Shown here: positions 13,291-21,673 of the stretch, one piece after another
Layout of the letters: every line of letters starts with the position of its first letter
Position numbering within the stretch: position 1 is the stretch's first letter
Origin: JTS-RE9 sp964649195
Lineage (GTDB): Bacteria; Planctomycetota; Phycisphaerae; Phycisphaerales; Phycisphaeraceae
Length of the DNA: 28,530 nt
Direction: 5' to 3'
NCBI GenBank assembly: GCA_964649195.1
Contig: CAZYPK010000054.1
Span: 1-28,530 of the forward strand
The notes under the pieces: model-generated
The model's database searches: none
Told to the model about the DNA's origin: nothing
Seen by the model: only the letters and a program-made list of their open reading frames with translations
Program-made: the position numbers and the translations under genes

Positions 13291-15888
13291 TCACTTGATC
13301 TTCAGCAGTTCCTTCTCCGTCCACGCCGCCTCGCGGTCCTTCGTCGCTTCGCGCACCTTCGTGACCGTGGCGGCATCGATCGGGTCCGCGGCGTGTTCCC
13401 ACTCGCGCCGGGCGTAGGTCAGGAGCGCGGCGATCTGCTCATCCGTGAAGCCCTTGAGCGGGGGCATCTCCATGTTGTAAGTCCGGCCATGCACCGTGAT
13501 CGGCCCGGTCACGCCCTGAAGCACGATGCGGATCGCCACGTTCGGCGAACCGAGCAGGTAAGGCGAATCGATCAGCGGCGGCGCCTTGCCTTCCTCGCCA
13601 AGACCGCTGGCCTGGTGACACGAAGCGCAGGTCTGCCCGAAGATGATCTTGCCGGTGTCGAACATCTTCTGCTGCGCCGCGGTGAGCGGGGTCGGCGGTG
13701 TCGCCGGTGCGGGCGGCGCGCCGAACTTGATGAAACCACCCGCCCTGGTCGCCAGCGTTGCGATGGCCTTGTCCTGATGTTGGAGAAGCTCCGCCATGCC
13801 GCGTGGCTGGGTGTCGTAATAGAGCGGCTTGGGTGCCCGGCCGCCGGGGAAAGCCACGCGCACAAGCCCTTCCAGAATCGCCTTGCCGCGCCAGCTTGTC
13901 GCGCCGGTCTGCGCACCGGCCAGATCGACCAGCTTTTCAATGCGGGCCTTGTTGTTTTCCGTGGTGACGCAAGCCGCCAGATCGCGGATCAGCGCCTCGC
14001 GGCCCCTGTCGAATTTGGCGAACGTCTCATCGGCCAGCAACCGCTGAAGGAACTCCAGCTCGCGCTGATGCAGGCCCGAGAGAATCGCCTCTCGAATCTC
14101 GTTGTGGCCTGCGCCGCTTGCCGCCAGGGCCCGCAAAGCATGGGTCGCCTCGCCGCGACGGACGGAGGAGAGCGTGAAGGCCGCCTGCCGCCTCACTTCA
14201 TGACGCGGGTCGGCGGTGAAGCCGAGCACCGCGCCCAGCAGTTCGAGTTGCTCCGGTTCCTCGGCAGGGTCTTCGAGCCTGCGATTGAGCAGCGATTCGC
14301 TGATGCGCATGGCGTGGGTCTTGACCTTCACATCATCGGTCTCCAAGGCGGAGGTCATGGTGTGGAAGTCGATTTTGCCTGCGCCCATGCCTTCGAGCGT
14401 CCACAAGGCATGAAGCCGCGCCAGCGGGTCGGCGTGGCCGGTGGCCATCGCGTTGAGCGCCGGTCGCACGGAAGCGTCGTTGCGCTCCACGAGCAGTTGC
14501 TGGGCGGTGTCGCGGTGCCAGCCGTTGGCATGGGCCAGATATTTCACAAGCTCCGCGCTGCCGGCCTTGCCGAGGCTGGGCGTTTCCTTCTTCCATCCCT
14601 CTCGCGGCTTCTCGGCGACGACGCGATAGATGCGGCCCATGTGCAGCGGTTTTTCCAGGCCGCGCTCGATGATCTGCTTGCGAAGATAGGTGGTGACATA
14701 GATGCGGTGCTGGAGGATGCCGTGGTAGAGATCGACGATGTAGAGCGCCCCGTCGGGGCCGGTGTAGGTGTTGACCGGACGGAAGCGTTCATCGGTGGAG
14801 GCGAGGAACTCGCGCTGCTTCCACTGCGGATCGTCATAGAGGACGTGACTGGTCTTGAGCGCGCCATCACCTTCGATGGGGACGAAGTGGGAGACGACAT
14901 TGCCCGCCGGTTCGGGGATGAAGAAATGGTTGACAAACTCGGCGGGGAACTGATCGCCGCGATAGACGCCCGGCCCGCAGGTGGCGGTGGTGCGGTTGAG
15001 CCGGCCATCGGCGCGGAGCGTGCCGCCCTGGTAACCGCGATTGACGCCGGGGTTCACGCGAATGGAATGCACCGCCTGATCGGAGGCGATGTTCCTCCCG
15101 GTGGTGATGGGGAAGTGCGGATTGCGGCGGAGGTAGTCGGCGGGGATGAGGTCCGCATGGAGGTAGCTGGAGTTGCCGTTGTGATAGAGACGACCGTAGT
15201 TGTCCTGCGTGATGCCCCACTGTCCGCGGCTGAAGTTGGTCTCCACCAGCAGGGAAGGTTTGCCGTCGGCGTAGGAAAGCTTCATGCGCTTGGAGGACTT
15301 GGCGTTGTAGATCCAGTTGTCGAGGTTGCGAAGCAGGCCGTTCTCGGTGTGCTCGACGGGTCCTTGCGAGGCGTAGCCTCTGAGGATTTCGACCTTTTCA
15401 TCCGCCTTGCCGTCGCCGTCGGTGTCGCGGGCGAACCAGAGAATGGGCGGCTCGGAGATGATCGCCCCGCCATGCGTGAGCATGATGGCGCGAGGCATCT
15501 GAAGGCCGTCAAGGAAGACGGTCGATTTGTCCATCCTGCCATCGCCGTCGGTGTCTTCGAGGATCGACACGCGGCCGTTGCGGACATCCTCCCCTTTGCC
15601 ATCGACGTTGGGCATGTACCCGCGCATCTCGACCACCCACAGCCGGCCATCCGGGTCCCACGCCATCGCCACCGGGGTCTGCACCATCGGCTCATGGGCC
15701 ACCAGCTCCAGACGAAAGCCCGGAGCAATGCGGAAGGTGGAAAGCGCCTTGTCCGCAGGCACCGGATCGCCCGGCGGCACGGTCATCTTCTTCCAAACCT
15801 CCGGCTGGTCGGTCTGGCCGCGATCACCCGCCTGCGCCAGCAACGGGGCGGTCATGAGAAACGAAATAAGCAAAGCGCGTATCAACAT
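13291..15888 (-). CDS. PVC-type membrane-bound dehydrogenase with HEAT repeats and C-terminal cytochrome c
   Basis: A large exported protein (865 residues) of the kind abundant in Planctomycetes. The signal peptide is MLIRALLISFLMTAPLLAQA. Next comes a PQQ-dehydrogenase-like beta-propeller of the TIGR02604 type (about 50-460), with Ca-binding-like loops DTDGDGRMD and DTDGDGKAD and the segment VNTYTGPDGALYIVDLYHG. A helical HEAT-like region follows (about 480-690). The C-terminal cytochrome c domain has haem motif CASCH (754-758) and a candidate distal Met in YNMEMPPLKG. It probably oxidises a sugar or alcohol at the cell surface; the substrate is unknown. Start 15888 gives the signal peptide. 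It is divergent from the DUF6807 gene. Confidence 0.92.
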   Translation of the reverse strand: MLIRALLISFLMTAPLLAQAGDRGQTDQPEVWKKMTVPPGDPVPADKALSTFRIAPGFRLELVAHEPMVQTPVAMAWDPDGRLWVVEMRGYMPNVDGKGEDVRNGRVSILEDTDGDGRMDKSTVFLDGLQMPRAIMLTHGGAIISEPPILWFARDTDGDGKADEKVEILRGYASQGPVEHTENGLLRNLDNWIYNAKSSKRMKLSYADGKPSLLVETNFSRGQWGITQDNYGRLYHNGNSSYLHADLIPADYLRRNPHFPITTGRNIASDQAVHSIRVNPGVNRGYQGGTLRADGRLNRTTATCGPGVYRGDQFPAEFVNHFFIPEPAGNVVSHFVPIEGDGALKTSHVLYDDPQWKQREFLASTDERFRPVNTYTGPDGALYIVDLYHGILQHRIYVTTYLRKQIIERGLEKPLHMGRIYRVVAEKPREGWKKETPSLGKAGSAELVKYLAHANGWHRDTAQQLLVERNDASVRPALNAMATGHADPLARLHALWTLEGMGAGKIDFHTMTSALETDDVKVKTHAMRISESLLNRRLEDPAEEPEQLELLGAVLGFTADPRHEVRRQAAFTLSSVRRGEATHALRALAASGAGHNEIREAILSGLHQRELEFLQRLLADETFAKFDRGREALIRDLAACVTTENNKARIEKLVDLAGAQTGATSWRGKAILEGLVRVAFPGGRAPKPLYYDTQPRGMAELLQHQDKAIATLATRAGGFIKFGAPPAPATPPTPLTAAQQKMFDTGKIIFGQTCASCHQASGLGEEGKAPPLIDSPYLLGSPNVAIRIVLQGVTGPITVHGRTYNMEMPPLKGFTDEQIAALLTYARREWEHAADPIDAATVTKVREATKDREAAWTEKELLKIK

Positions 15889-15900
15889 GAATGATTTCCA

Positions 15901-15925
15901 ATTTGGCCGTTCGCCTTGGCGAACG
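15901..15925 (-). promoter_or_regulatory. CGTTCGCC-AA-GGCGAACG palindrome plus GCCAAAT, upstream of the dehydrogenase/cytochrome gene
   Basis: Read on the minus strand this is the same palindrome as at 3993 with GCCAAAT for GCTAAAT, ending 12 nt before the start codon at 15888. It lies in the 154-bp divergent intergenic region, which also has a GTTAC-AC-GTAAC palindrome at 15972-15983 and TAACAT at 15980. Confidence 0.5.
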
Positions 15926-16042
15926 AAGGAATGAAACGAGGCATCTGAAAAATGCCGTGCAGACCGTGCAGGTTACACGTAACATTACCCGTCCATCATG
16001 CAATGTGTCGGAACATCGCCCTCATTTTGCCGGAGATTTCTC

Positions 16043-17296
16043 ATGCGGAACCCGCTCGCCCGGATTGTTGCGTTTATCGTCCTGATCACCTTCATCGGCA
16101 TGAATCATACGACCGTCCACGCGGCTGCGCTTTCGTTGCAGGTCGAGGGCGCGGGGATTGATCGCATTGGCGCACCGGTGACCGTCGAGCTGGCCGTGCC
16201 TGCGCAGATCACGCAGGAGGACGCCGTCGCGTTCAGGAACAGCGGCGCGGTGCTCGTGCCCGGCAACATCCCCGTGCAGGTGGAGCCGGTGAACGATGGA
16301 CAGGCCAAGGTTTCCAAGGTGCTTCTCCACTGGGTGGAGCCGAGCCTGAAGAAGGATGAATCCAAAACCTACAAGTTGGAGCCGGCGAAGGAAACTGCCG
16401 CAAAACCTGCAAAGTTTTCCATCGTCGATGCCGACGCCACCCGCGACCTGAAGCTGGGCGATCAACTCATCTGGCGGCACGATGTGCTCCAATACGATCC
16501 CGCCAAGCATGTCGAAACCTTCAAACACTTCCACCAGATTTACGACATGCACGGCAACGGCTTCATCACCCAGGGCATCGACGGCAAGCAGTTCCCGCAC
16601 CACCGCGGCCTCTACATGGGCTGGGCCAAGACCGGCTTCGAAGGCAAAACCTACGACACCTGGCACTGCACCCGAAACGTCGCCATCAAGCATCAGAACT
16701 TCGTGCCCCGGCGCGAAACCCTGGGCCACGTCATCGCCCGCAGCGTCTCCATCGCCCACTGGAAAACCGGCGAAGACAAAACCATCCTCACCGAGGAACG
16801 CACCGTCACCACCTGGAACCCCGCAAAGGGCGCCATCATTCTCGACTTCCACTTCAAACTCACCAGCGGCGGCGGCGATGTGAAACTCGATGGCGACCCG
16901 CAGCACGCAGGCTTCCAGTTCCGCGCCCACGGCGATGTCGGAACCAGCAAGGCCGCCTACATCTACCCCGCCGACGTGAAGGCGCAGAAGAACGATGTCT
17001 GGGCCGACTGCGCCTGGGTCGTCAACCGGTTCGCCATCAAGGACAAGCCTTACGCGGTGGCCCATTTCGACCACCCGAAAAACCCCGGCACCGATGAAGG
17101 CAAAACCGTTTACTCCACCCGCAACTATGGACGCTTCGGCGCCTATGCCGCCGTGATGCTCAAGGCCGACACGCCGCTGGAATTCAACTACCGCATCATC
17201 GTCAACGACGCCACGCTGCACACCGAAAAATCCGTGGACCATTTCCAGCAACTGCACGACGGCTGGGTCCGGCCGGTGAAAGTGACCGTCAAGTGA
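16043..17296 (+). CDS. Exported DUF6807 (PmoA-like) protein
   Basis: A 417-residue secreted protein of the DUF6807 family, often annotated methane oxygenase PmoA by an unfortunate name; there is no sign of methane monooxygenase. Members are common in Planctomycetes near sugar-utilisation genes. It has a signal peptide (RIVAFIVLITFIGM, cleavage near HAAA at 27-29), an N-terminal beta-sandwich and the family segment PHHRGLYMGWAKTGF (185-199). Others are YDTWHCTRNVAIKHQNF and NYGRFGAYAAVML. GGAG 7 nt before ATG 16043 decides the start. It is divergent from the cytochrome/dehydrogenase gene, so the pair may be co-regulated. Confidence 0.85.
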   Translation: MRNPLARIVAFIVLITFIGMNHTTVHAAALSLQVEGAGIDRIGAPVTVELAVPAQITQEDAVAFRNSGAVLVPGNIPVQVEPVNDGQAKVSKVLLHWVEPSLKKDESKTYKLEPAKETAAKPAKFSIVDADATRDLKLGDQLIWRHDVLQYDPAKHVETFKHFHQIYDMHGNGFITQGIDGKQFPHHRGLYMGWAKTGFEGKTYDTWHCTRNVAIKHQNFVPRRETLGHVIARSVSIAHWKTGEDKTILTEERTVTTWNPAKGAIILDFHFKLTSGGGDVKLDGDPQHAGFQFRAHGDVGTSKAAYIYPADVKAQKNDVWADCAWVVNRFAIKDKPYAVAHFDHPKNPGTDEGKTVYSTRNYGRFGAYAAVMLKADTPLEFNYRIIVNDATLHTEKSVDHFQQLHDGWVRPVKVTVK

Positions 17297-17313
17297 AGGC
17301 GAACGGACATATC

Positions 17314-17446
<133 letters not shown>

Positions 17447-17459
17447 CTTGCCCCGTTCC

Positions 17460-18350
17460 TTACTTGCGATCGATCGCCTTGGCCAGGGCGTGGGTGCCCA
17501 GTTTGCCGCCGTCGTTCAGGGAGGCGTCGGACTTGACCGCATGGAAAAGCGACTGGGCCAGTCGGGTCGCCTGCAACGGCAGGTTGAGCATCCCGGCGGT
17601 GTCGGTGACGATGGCCAGGTCCTTGATCACCAGGTCGATCATGAAGCCCGGTGCGAAGTCTCCCGCCGCGATGCGCGGCCCAAGGTTGGCCAGTTGCCAT
17701 GAGCCTCCCGCGCCGCCGCTGACGACTTCGATCATCTTCATCACATCCAGGCCGCACCGTTGCGAGAGCGCCATCGCCTCGCAGACGCCCATGAGATTGC
17801 AAACCACCGCGATCTGATTGCAGGCCTTGCAGACCTGCCCCATGCCCGCCTCGCCCAGGTGGACGATGGTTTTTCCCATGGCGTTGAACAGGGGCAGGCA
17901 GTGATCGAAAACTTCCGGGGGGCCGCCCACCATGATGCAGAGCGTGCCGTTGCGGGCGCCGACATCGCCGCCGGAAACGGGAGCATCAAGGAAGCGGATG
18001 CTCCGCTGCGCCAGTCGCGCGGCAATGGTCTTGGTGGTGGTCGGGCTGATGGTGGAATGATCGATGAGGATCAGTCCGGGACTGGCATGGTGGATGATGC
18101 CCTGCTCGCCGAAGATGACCGCTTCCACATCGGGCGTGTCACTGACATTGATGCAGATGACCTGCGGCAACATGGCCGCGAGATCGGCAGGCGAAGCGGC
18201 GACCTTCGCGCCTTGCTCGCGCAGGGCATCGCACTTGCCGGCGGTGCGATTCCAGACGGTCACCTGAAACCCCGCCTTGAGCAGGTTGGCCGCCATGGCG
18301 GAGCCCATGATGCCCATGCCGATGTATCCGACGTGTTGGATCAGTTGCAT
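17460..18350 (-). CDS. 3-hydroxyisobutyrate dehydrogenase-family NAD(P) oxidoreductase
   Basis: A 296-residue beta-hydroxyacid dehydrogenase. Features: Rossmann motif VGYIGMGIMGSAMAANL (7-23), substrate-binding FLDAPVSGGDVGA (120-132), and GEAGMGQVCKACNQ containing the catalytic Lys175. Family members reduce tartronate semialdehyde (GarR/GlxR) or oxidise 3-hydroxyisobutyrate (MmsB); sequence alone does not separate these. The aldehyde dehydrogenase upstream on the same strand hints at an aldehyde/hydroxyacid catabolic set, but two small genes lie between. No strong ribosome binding site is seen before ATG 18350; GGGAATATCC precedes it. The HIBADH/GarR fold call is firm and the substrate is open. 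Confidence 0.9.
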   Translation of the reverse strand: MQLIQHVGYIGMGIMGSAMAANLLKAGFQVTVWNRTAGKCDALREQGAKVAASPADLAAMLPQVICINVSDTPDVEAVIFGEQGIIHHASPGLILIDHSTISPTTTKTIAARLAQRSIRFLDAPVSGGDVGARNGTLCIMVGGPPEVFDHCLPLFNAMGKTIVHLGEAGMGQVCKACNQIAVVCNLMGVCEAMALSQRCGLDVMKMIEVVSGGAGGSWQLANLGPRIAAGDFAPGFMIDLVIKDLAIVTDTAGMLNLPLQATRLAQSLFHAVKSDASLNDGGKLGTHALAKAIDRK

Positions 18351-18436
18351 GGAAGGATATTCCCATCATCAACGGCCTGCGGCAGAAGCAGGAGCAGCGG
18401 CAGGGGCAGTAGCAGGGGGCAGTGTGTTTGCCTTTG

Positions 18437-18475
18437 GCTGATAGCTGATAGCTGAAAGCTGATAGCTGATTAGCC
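18437..18475. repeat. CTGATAG heptamer tandem
   Basis: CTGATAG twice, CTGAAAG, CTGATAG, then CTGAT, flanked by GG and TAGCC so the ends can pair. It ends inside the last codons of the YjfB-like gene. The rest of the 18351-18469 gap holds GCAG-rich hexamer-like repeats (about 18385-18425). Confidence 0.7.
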
Positions 18476-18670
18476 GGTCACATCCAGCCGCTGCCCCTTG
18501 CCCGGCTCGATGGCCAACGATTGCGACAATGTTGCCGCCGATTCCAGAAGTGAAAGCACCGCCGCCCCTTGTTGCTCGGCCACGCTTTTGGCCTTCGCCG
18601 CGACCTTGATGTTCACATCGGCGGCGAGGCGGGCCTGCGAAAACGAACTGATGGCGGCGGCGTCGGTCAT
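18470..18670 (-). CDS. YjfB-like putative motility protein
   Basis: A 66-residue helical protein resembling the YjfB family (named putative motility protein, found near flagellar genes in some bacteria). Matching features are the N-terminal MTDAAAISSFSQARLAADVN, then the core EQQGAAVLSLLESAA. Function is not known. The ATG at 18670 is chosen because AAAGGAG directly precedes it (spacing only 2 nt, unusually short); an upstream ATG at 18724 would add 18 residues with no ribosome binding site. The last codons overlap the heptamer repeat. It lies 78 bp downstream of the small membrane protein gene on the same strand. Confidence 0.6.
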   Translation of the reverse strand: MTDAAAISSFSQARLAADVNIKVAAKAKSVAEQQGAAVLSLLESAATLSQSLAIEPGKGQRLDVTG

Positions 18671-18748
18671 GTCTCCTTTATCGTCATGCGCGGGCCTGGG
18701 GCTGAAATCGAATGGCCGCTTCATCGCAAGATCGAAGGGCGCCGCACG

Positions 18749-19198
18749 TTATCGGCTCGTTGATTTGAGGTTGACAAGCGTGTCGCCGATCATGTCCGCA
18801 TTCGCCAGCCCCGCATGACCGAACACCAGCACACTCTTGTCGTCGAGGCGAACCTCATAGAGAGTGTGCCCATACTTGGTCCGGCGGGCCTTGGCCGATG
18901 CGATCCGCTGCAACGGCACATCAATCACCCGACGGGCAAACGCGGTGCGCGCGAGAAGCCGCCGGCCGTCGAACTCAAACCAAACGACGGCGCGTGGCAG
19001 TTCGCGCAACAGAATGAGCGGGACGACGAGGAAGAGCGCCGCCAGCAAATACTTTGATTGCTGCGGGCCATTCGTAATCCGAATATCCCCAAAGCAGAAC
19101 CACGCAGCCGCGATGACGAAGCCCACATTGACACCGACGACCGCGATCGCGGTGGCTGCGGCGTTGAAACGCGATACGTGTCCCTTGATGATCATCAT
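18749..19198 (-). CDS. Small membrane protein with PH-like cytoplasmic domain
   Basis: A 149-residue protein I cannot assign to a named family. Two hydrophobic segments (about residues 13-37 and 48-66) are followed by a beta-rich domain starting at VVWFEFDGRRLLARTAFARR and ending VRLDDKSVLVFGHAGLANAD. This resembles bacterial PH-like domains attached to two membrane helices. ATG 19198 (or 19195) follows AGGTGA; a GTG at 19204 abutting the aldehyde dehydrogenase stop is also possible. It is probably co-transcribed with that gene. Confidence 0.65.
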   Translation of the reverse strand: MMIIKGHVSRFNAAATAIAVVGVNVGFVIAAAWFCFGDIRITNGPQQSKYLLAALFLVVPLILLRELPRAVVWFEFDGRRLLARTAFARRVIDVPLQRIASAKARRTKYGHTLYEVRLDDKSVLVFGHAGLANADMIGDTLVNLKSTSR

Positions 19199-19204
19199 GT
19201 TCAC

Positions 19205-20695
19205 CTACAGCGGCCTCACCACGCTCACGCTGCGCCAGTAGTCGAAGAGCGTCTCCACCGAGTTGACGCCGCCGCCCATGCCGCTTTTGTTCACCCCGCC
19301 GTAGGGCACGCCGTGCGGGAAGAGGTTGTGGGCGTTGATCCAGGAGTTGCCTGCGCACATCGTCTCGGCCACGCGGGCGCACCGGCCAAGGTCGCCGGAC
19401 CAGACGCTGTTGGCCAGCCCGTAGTCCGTGGCGTTGGTCAGGGCGATCGCCTCATCCTCACTGGCAAACGGCGTGATGTAAGCGACGGGGCCGAAGATTT
19501 CCTCGCGGGCGGCGACGTTGTCCGGCGAGCCGGCGAGCAGGGCGGGCTTCACGTAATAGCCGCCCTTGCCTTCGATCTTCGCCTCGCCGCCTTCAAGAAT
19601 CATCTTCGCCCCCTGGGCGACGCCTTTCTCCAGATAGCCCAGCACGCGCTGCCGCTGCTTCGCGTTCACGACCGGCCCCATCTGCGAGGCGCCGCTCATC
19701 TGGTACCCGACCTTCACCCGGCTGAGCCGATCACTCGCCGCGGCGATGAACTTGTCGTAGATGTTTTTATGCACCAGCCAGCGCGTCGCATCGCAGCAGA
19801 CCTGCCCGGTGTGGAACGTGATCGCCCCGGCGAGCTTGTCGGCGGTGTCGTTGATATCGACATCCTCGAAGATCACCGCGGCGCCCTTGCCGCCCAGTTC
19901 GAGCTTCACCGGAATGAGATTGCGACCGCACGCCTCCGCGATCAGCCGGCCCACTTCAGGCGAGCCGGTGAAGCTCATCCGCTTGAAGCCGGGATGTTGA
20001 GCGACCGCGGCGCCGGTCGTTTCGCCGGCGCCGGTGACGACGTTGATCACGCCATCGGGAATGCCCGCATGTTTGGCCAGATGAGCGAGGTAGATCGCCG
20101 AGAGAGGCGTATCCTCCGCAGGCTTGATGACCACGGTGTTCCCCGCCGCCAGCGCCGGGCTGATGCCCCAGCCGATGAGCAGGAAGGGGAAATTCCACGG
20201 GAAAATGAAGCCGCACGGTCCCCACGGATGCCGCATCGTCCAGGCTTCGTGCTGCCTGACGGCCAGCGCGTTTCGGCGCTGCACATGTTGCTGAAGATCG
20301 GCGAACCAGCGCATGGTGGCGACGAAGTTGGCGACATCGCCTTGGGCCTGCGCCTCGATCTTCCCGGCATCGAGCGCCTCGATTTGGGCGATGACGGGCA
20401 GTTGCTTCTCGACCGCATCGGCCAGGCGATGCAGATGCACCGCGCGGTCCACCGGGCTGAGCGTGCGCCAGCCCGATTGGTCGAACGCCTTCAGCGCCGC
20501 CTTCACCGCGGCATCGACATCGGCAGCGGAGAGGTTGGTGACTTCCGCAAGTTTCTCGCCGGTGCCGGGGTCGAGCGTGGTGAAGGTCTGACCGGTGGAG
20601 GATTCAACCTCCCTGCCGCCGACGAAGGATTTGTGCAGCGGCGTGGAGAGAAACGCTTCAACTTCGGGAAGAAGATCAACGGTGGCGGTGGACAT
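19205..20695 (-). CDS. NAD(P)-dependent aldehyde dehydrogenase
   Basis: A cytosolic aldehyde dehydrogenase of 496 residues with all catalytic elements: IFPWNFPF (Asn168), VIKPAEDTP (Lys191), FTGSPEVG (243-249), KLELGGKGA (general-base Glu266), HTGQVCCDATRW (nucleophile Cys300) and EEIFGPV. It matches the betaine/retinal-type group in general architecture; the substrate cannot be fixed. A strong AAGGAGG lies 7 nt before the start, the best ribosome binding site in the window, suggesting high translation. It begins the minus-strand set running to the 3-hydroxyisobutyrate-dehydrogenase-like gene. Confidence 0.95.
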   Translation of the reverse strand: MSTATVDLLPEVEAFLSTPLHKSFVGGREVESSTGQTFTTLDPGTGEKLAEVTNLSAADVDAAVKAALKAFDQSGWRTLSPVDRAVHLHRLADAVEKQLPVIAQIEALDAGKIEAQAQGDVANFVATMRWFADLQQHVQRRNALAVRQHEAWTMRHPWGPCGFIFPWNFPFLLIGWGISPALAAGNTVVIKPAEDTPLSAIYLAHLAKHAGIPDGVINVVTGAGETTGAAVAQHPGFKRMSFTGSPEVGRLIAEACGRNLIPVKLELGGKGAAVIFEDVDINDTADKLAGAITFHTGQVCCDATRWLVHKNIYDKFIAAASDRLSRVKVGYQMSGASQMGPVVNAKQRQRVLGYLEKGVAQGAKMILEGGEAKIEGKGGYYVKPALLAGSPDNVAAREEIFGPVAYITPFASEDEAIALTNATDYGLANSVWSGDLGRCARVAETMCAGNSWINAHNLFPHGVPYGGVNKSGMGGGVNSVETLFDYWRSVSVVRPL

Positions 20696-20800
20696 GGCGT
20701 GCCTCCTTGAATGAAACGGTTATGAACGGCGGGAACCTATTCGATAGTGTAGGACCGATGCGAGCGCCCCGGCGGGCGGCCCGTTCAGGCGGCTTCAAGA

Positions 20801-20987
20801 GCCGCGACGTAACACGTCGCGGACGCCTCCAGCCTGAAGGAGCGTGCATCGCGCGGCGATGTGACGCCTCGAACACGCCGGGATTCACGGCATCTGCGCG
20901 GCAGTCGACCGTTTGCGTCCGATGATCCAATCCGCATCAGAACGCTCCTTCAGCCTGCTCGCGTCCGCGACTCGTTGAGTCGCGGCT
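20801..20987. repeat. REPIN-like inverted pair, copy 3
   Basis: The gap 20696-21005 (310 bp) has no gene and consists mainly of this element. The left hairpin is CCGCGACGT-AAC-ACGTCGCGG (20802-20822) followed by GCCTGAAGGAGCG. The right end is CGCTCCTTCAGCC, then CCGCGACTC-GTT-GAGTCGCGG (20965-20985). Left and right stems therefore use different, internally paired GT/AC and TC/GA steps. Confidence 0.85.
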
Positions 20988-21005
20988 CATTCAATCATCG
21001 GGCGC

Positions 21006-21581
21006 TCAAACCTTCAGCGAGCCTCGGAATCCCCGCACACCATAGTAAGACTGCGCCCCGTTGTGATAGGTGAACACCTGTCCATATCGGCGGTCGCAGA
21101 AGAGGGCGCCGCCGAGCCTTCGGATGTCCGAAGGCGTCATCACCCAACTCGATGTCTTCAGATCGAACTCACCCAGCTTTTGCAGCTCGCGGTACTGCTC
21201 TTCCGTGAGCATCCCAATGCCCATCGCGGCCGCCATGTCGATGGCGCTGTTCGCGGGCTTGTGCTCCTTGCGCGATTCGAGACCCTCGCGGTCATAGCAG
21301 ACGCTGCGGCGACCCCTGGGGCTTTCCTCCGCGCAATCGAAAAAGATGAATTCGCCGGCCTTCTTGTCATACCCGACGACATCCGGCTCACCGCCGGTGG
21401 TTTCCATCTCATGAAGCGACCACAACTTCTCCACGCCGGCTTCCAGCTTTTTCAGCACCTTGGCCCACGCAACCCCCTCGTGGCGTCGCATGTTTTTTTC
21501 AAAGCGGGACTGCAACGCCGCCAGCAGTGCTTCGCGTTGTTTCACGGACAATTCTTTCCTGCCGGTCGTGTTTTTTGCCAT
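21006..21581 (-). CDS. DUF4256-family protein
   Basis: A 191-residue cytosolic protein of the DUF4256 family, function unknown. It fits the family over its whole length: the N-terminal FEKNMRRHEGVAWAKVLKKL, then the segments WSLHEMETTGGEPDVVGYD, FFDCAEESPRGRRSVCYDRE, NSAIDMAAAMGIGMLTEEQY, FCDRRYGQVFTYHNGA and a terminal RGFRGSLKV. ATG 21581 is where homology begins; an upstream in-frame ATG (21653) would add 24 unrelated residues. It lies 92 bp beyond the uvrA stop on the same strand, so could be expressed with uvrA, though nothing links them functionally. Confidence 0.85.
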   Translation of the reverse strand: MAKNTTGRKELSVKQREALLAALQSRFEKNMRRHEGVAWAKVLKKLEAGVEKLWSLHEMETTGGEPDVVGYDKKAGEFIFFDCAEESPRGRRSVCYDREGLESRKEHKPANSAIDMAAAMGIGMLTEEQYRELQKLGEFDLKTSSWVMTPSDIRRLGGALFCDRRYGQVFTYHNGAQSYYGVRGFRGSLKV

Positions 21582-21673
21582 CTGCTTCACTCGTTGAAAT
21601 GAAATGTTTCCTGCAATGATTCGCAATGCCTTTACAATCGAATGTTGACACACCCTGCATGTTCATGCGCCAG

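Noticed and set aside
13147..15894. A 915-codon open frame on the plus strand opposite the cytochrome/dehydrogenase gene
   Set aside because: It is an antisense shadow caused by GC-rich codon use; the protein has no recognisable domain, whereas the minus strand encodes a complete known architecture.
16043..17296. Methane monooxygenase subunit PmoA
   Set aside because: The family name is misleading: the protein has a signal peptide and beta-rich fold, lacks the membrane helices of particulate methane monooxygenase, and has no pmoB or pmoC nearby.
19058..20710. A 550-codon plus-strand open frame opposite the aldehyde dehydrogenase
   Set aside because: The aldehyde dehydrogenase on the minus strand has every catalytic motif and a strong ribosome binding site; the opposite frame is low-complexity Arg/Asp/His-rich.
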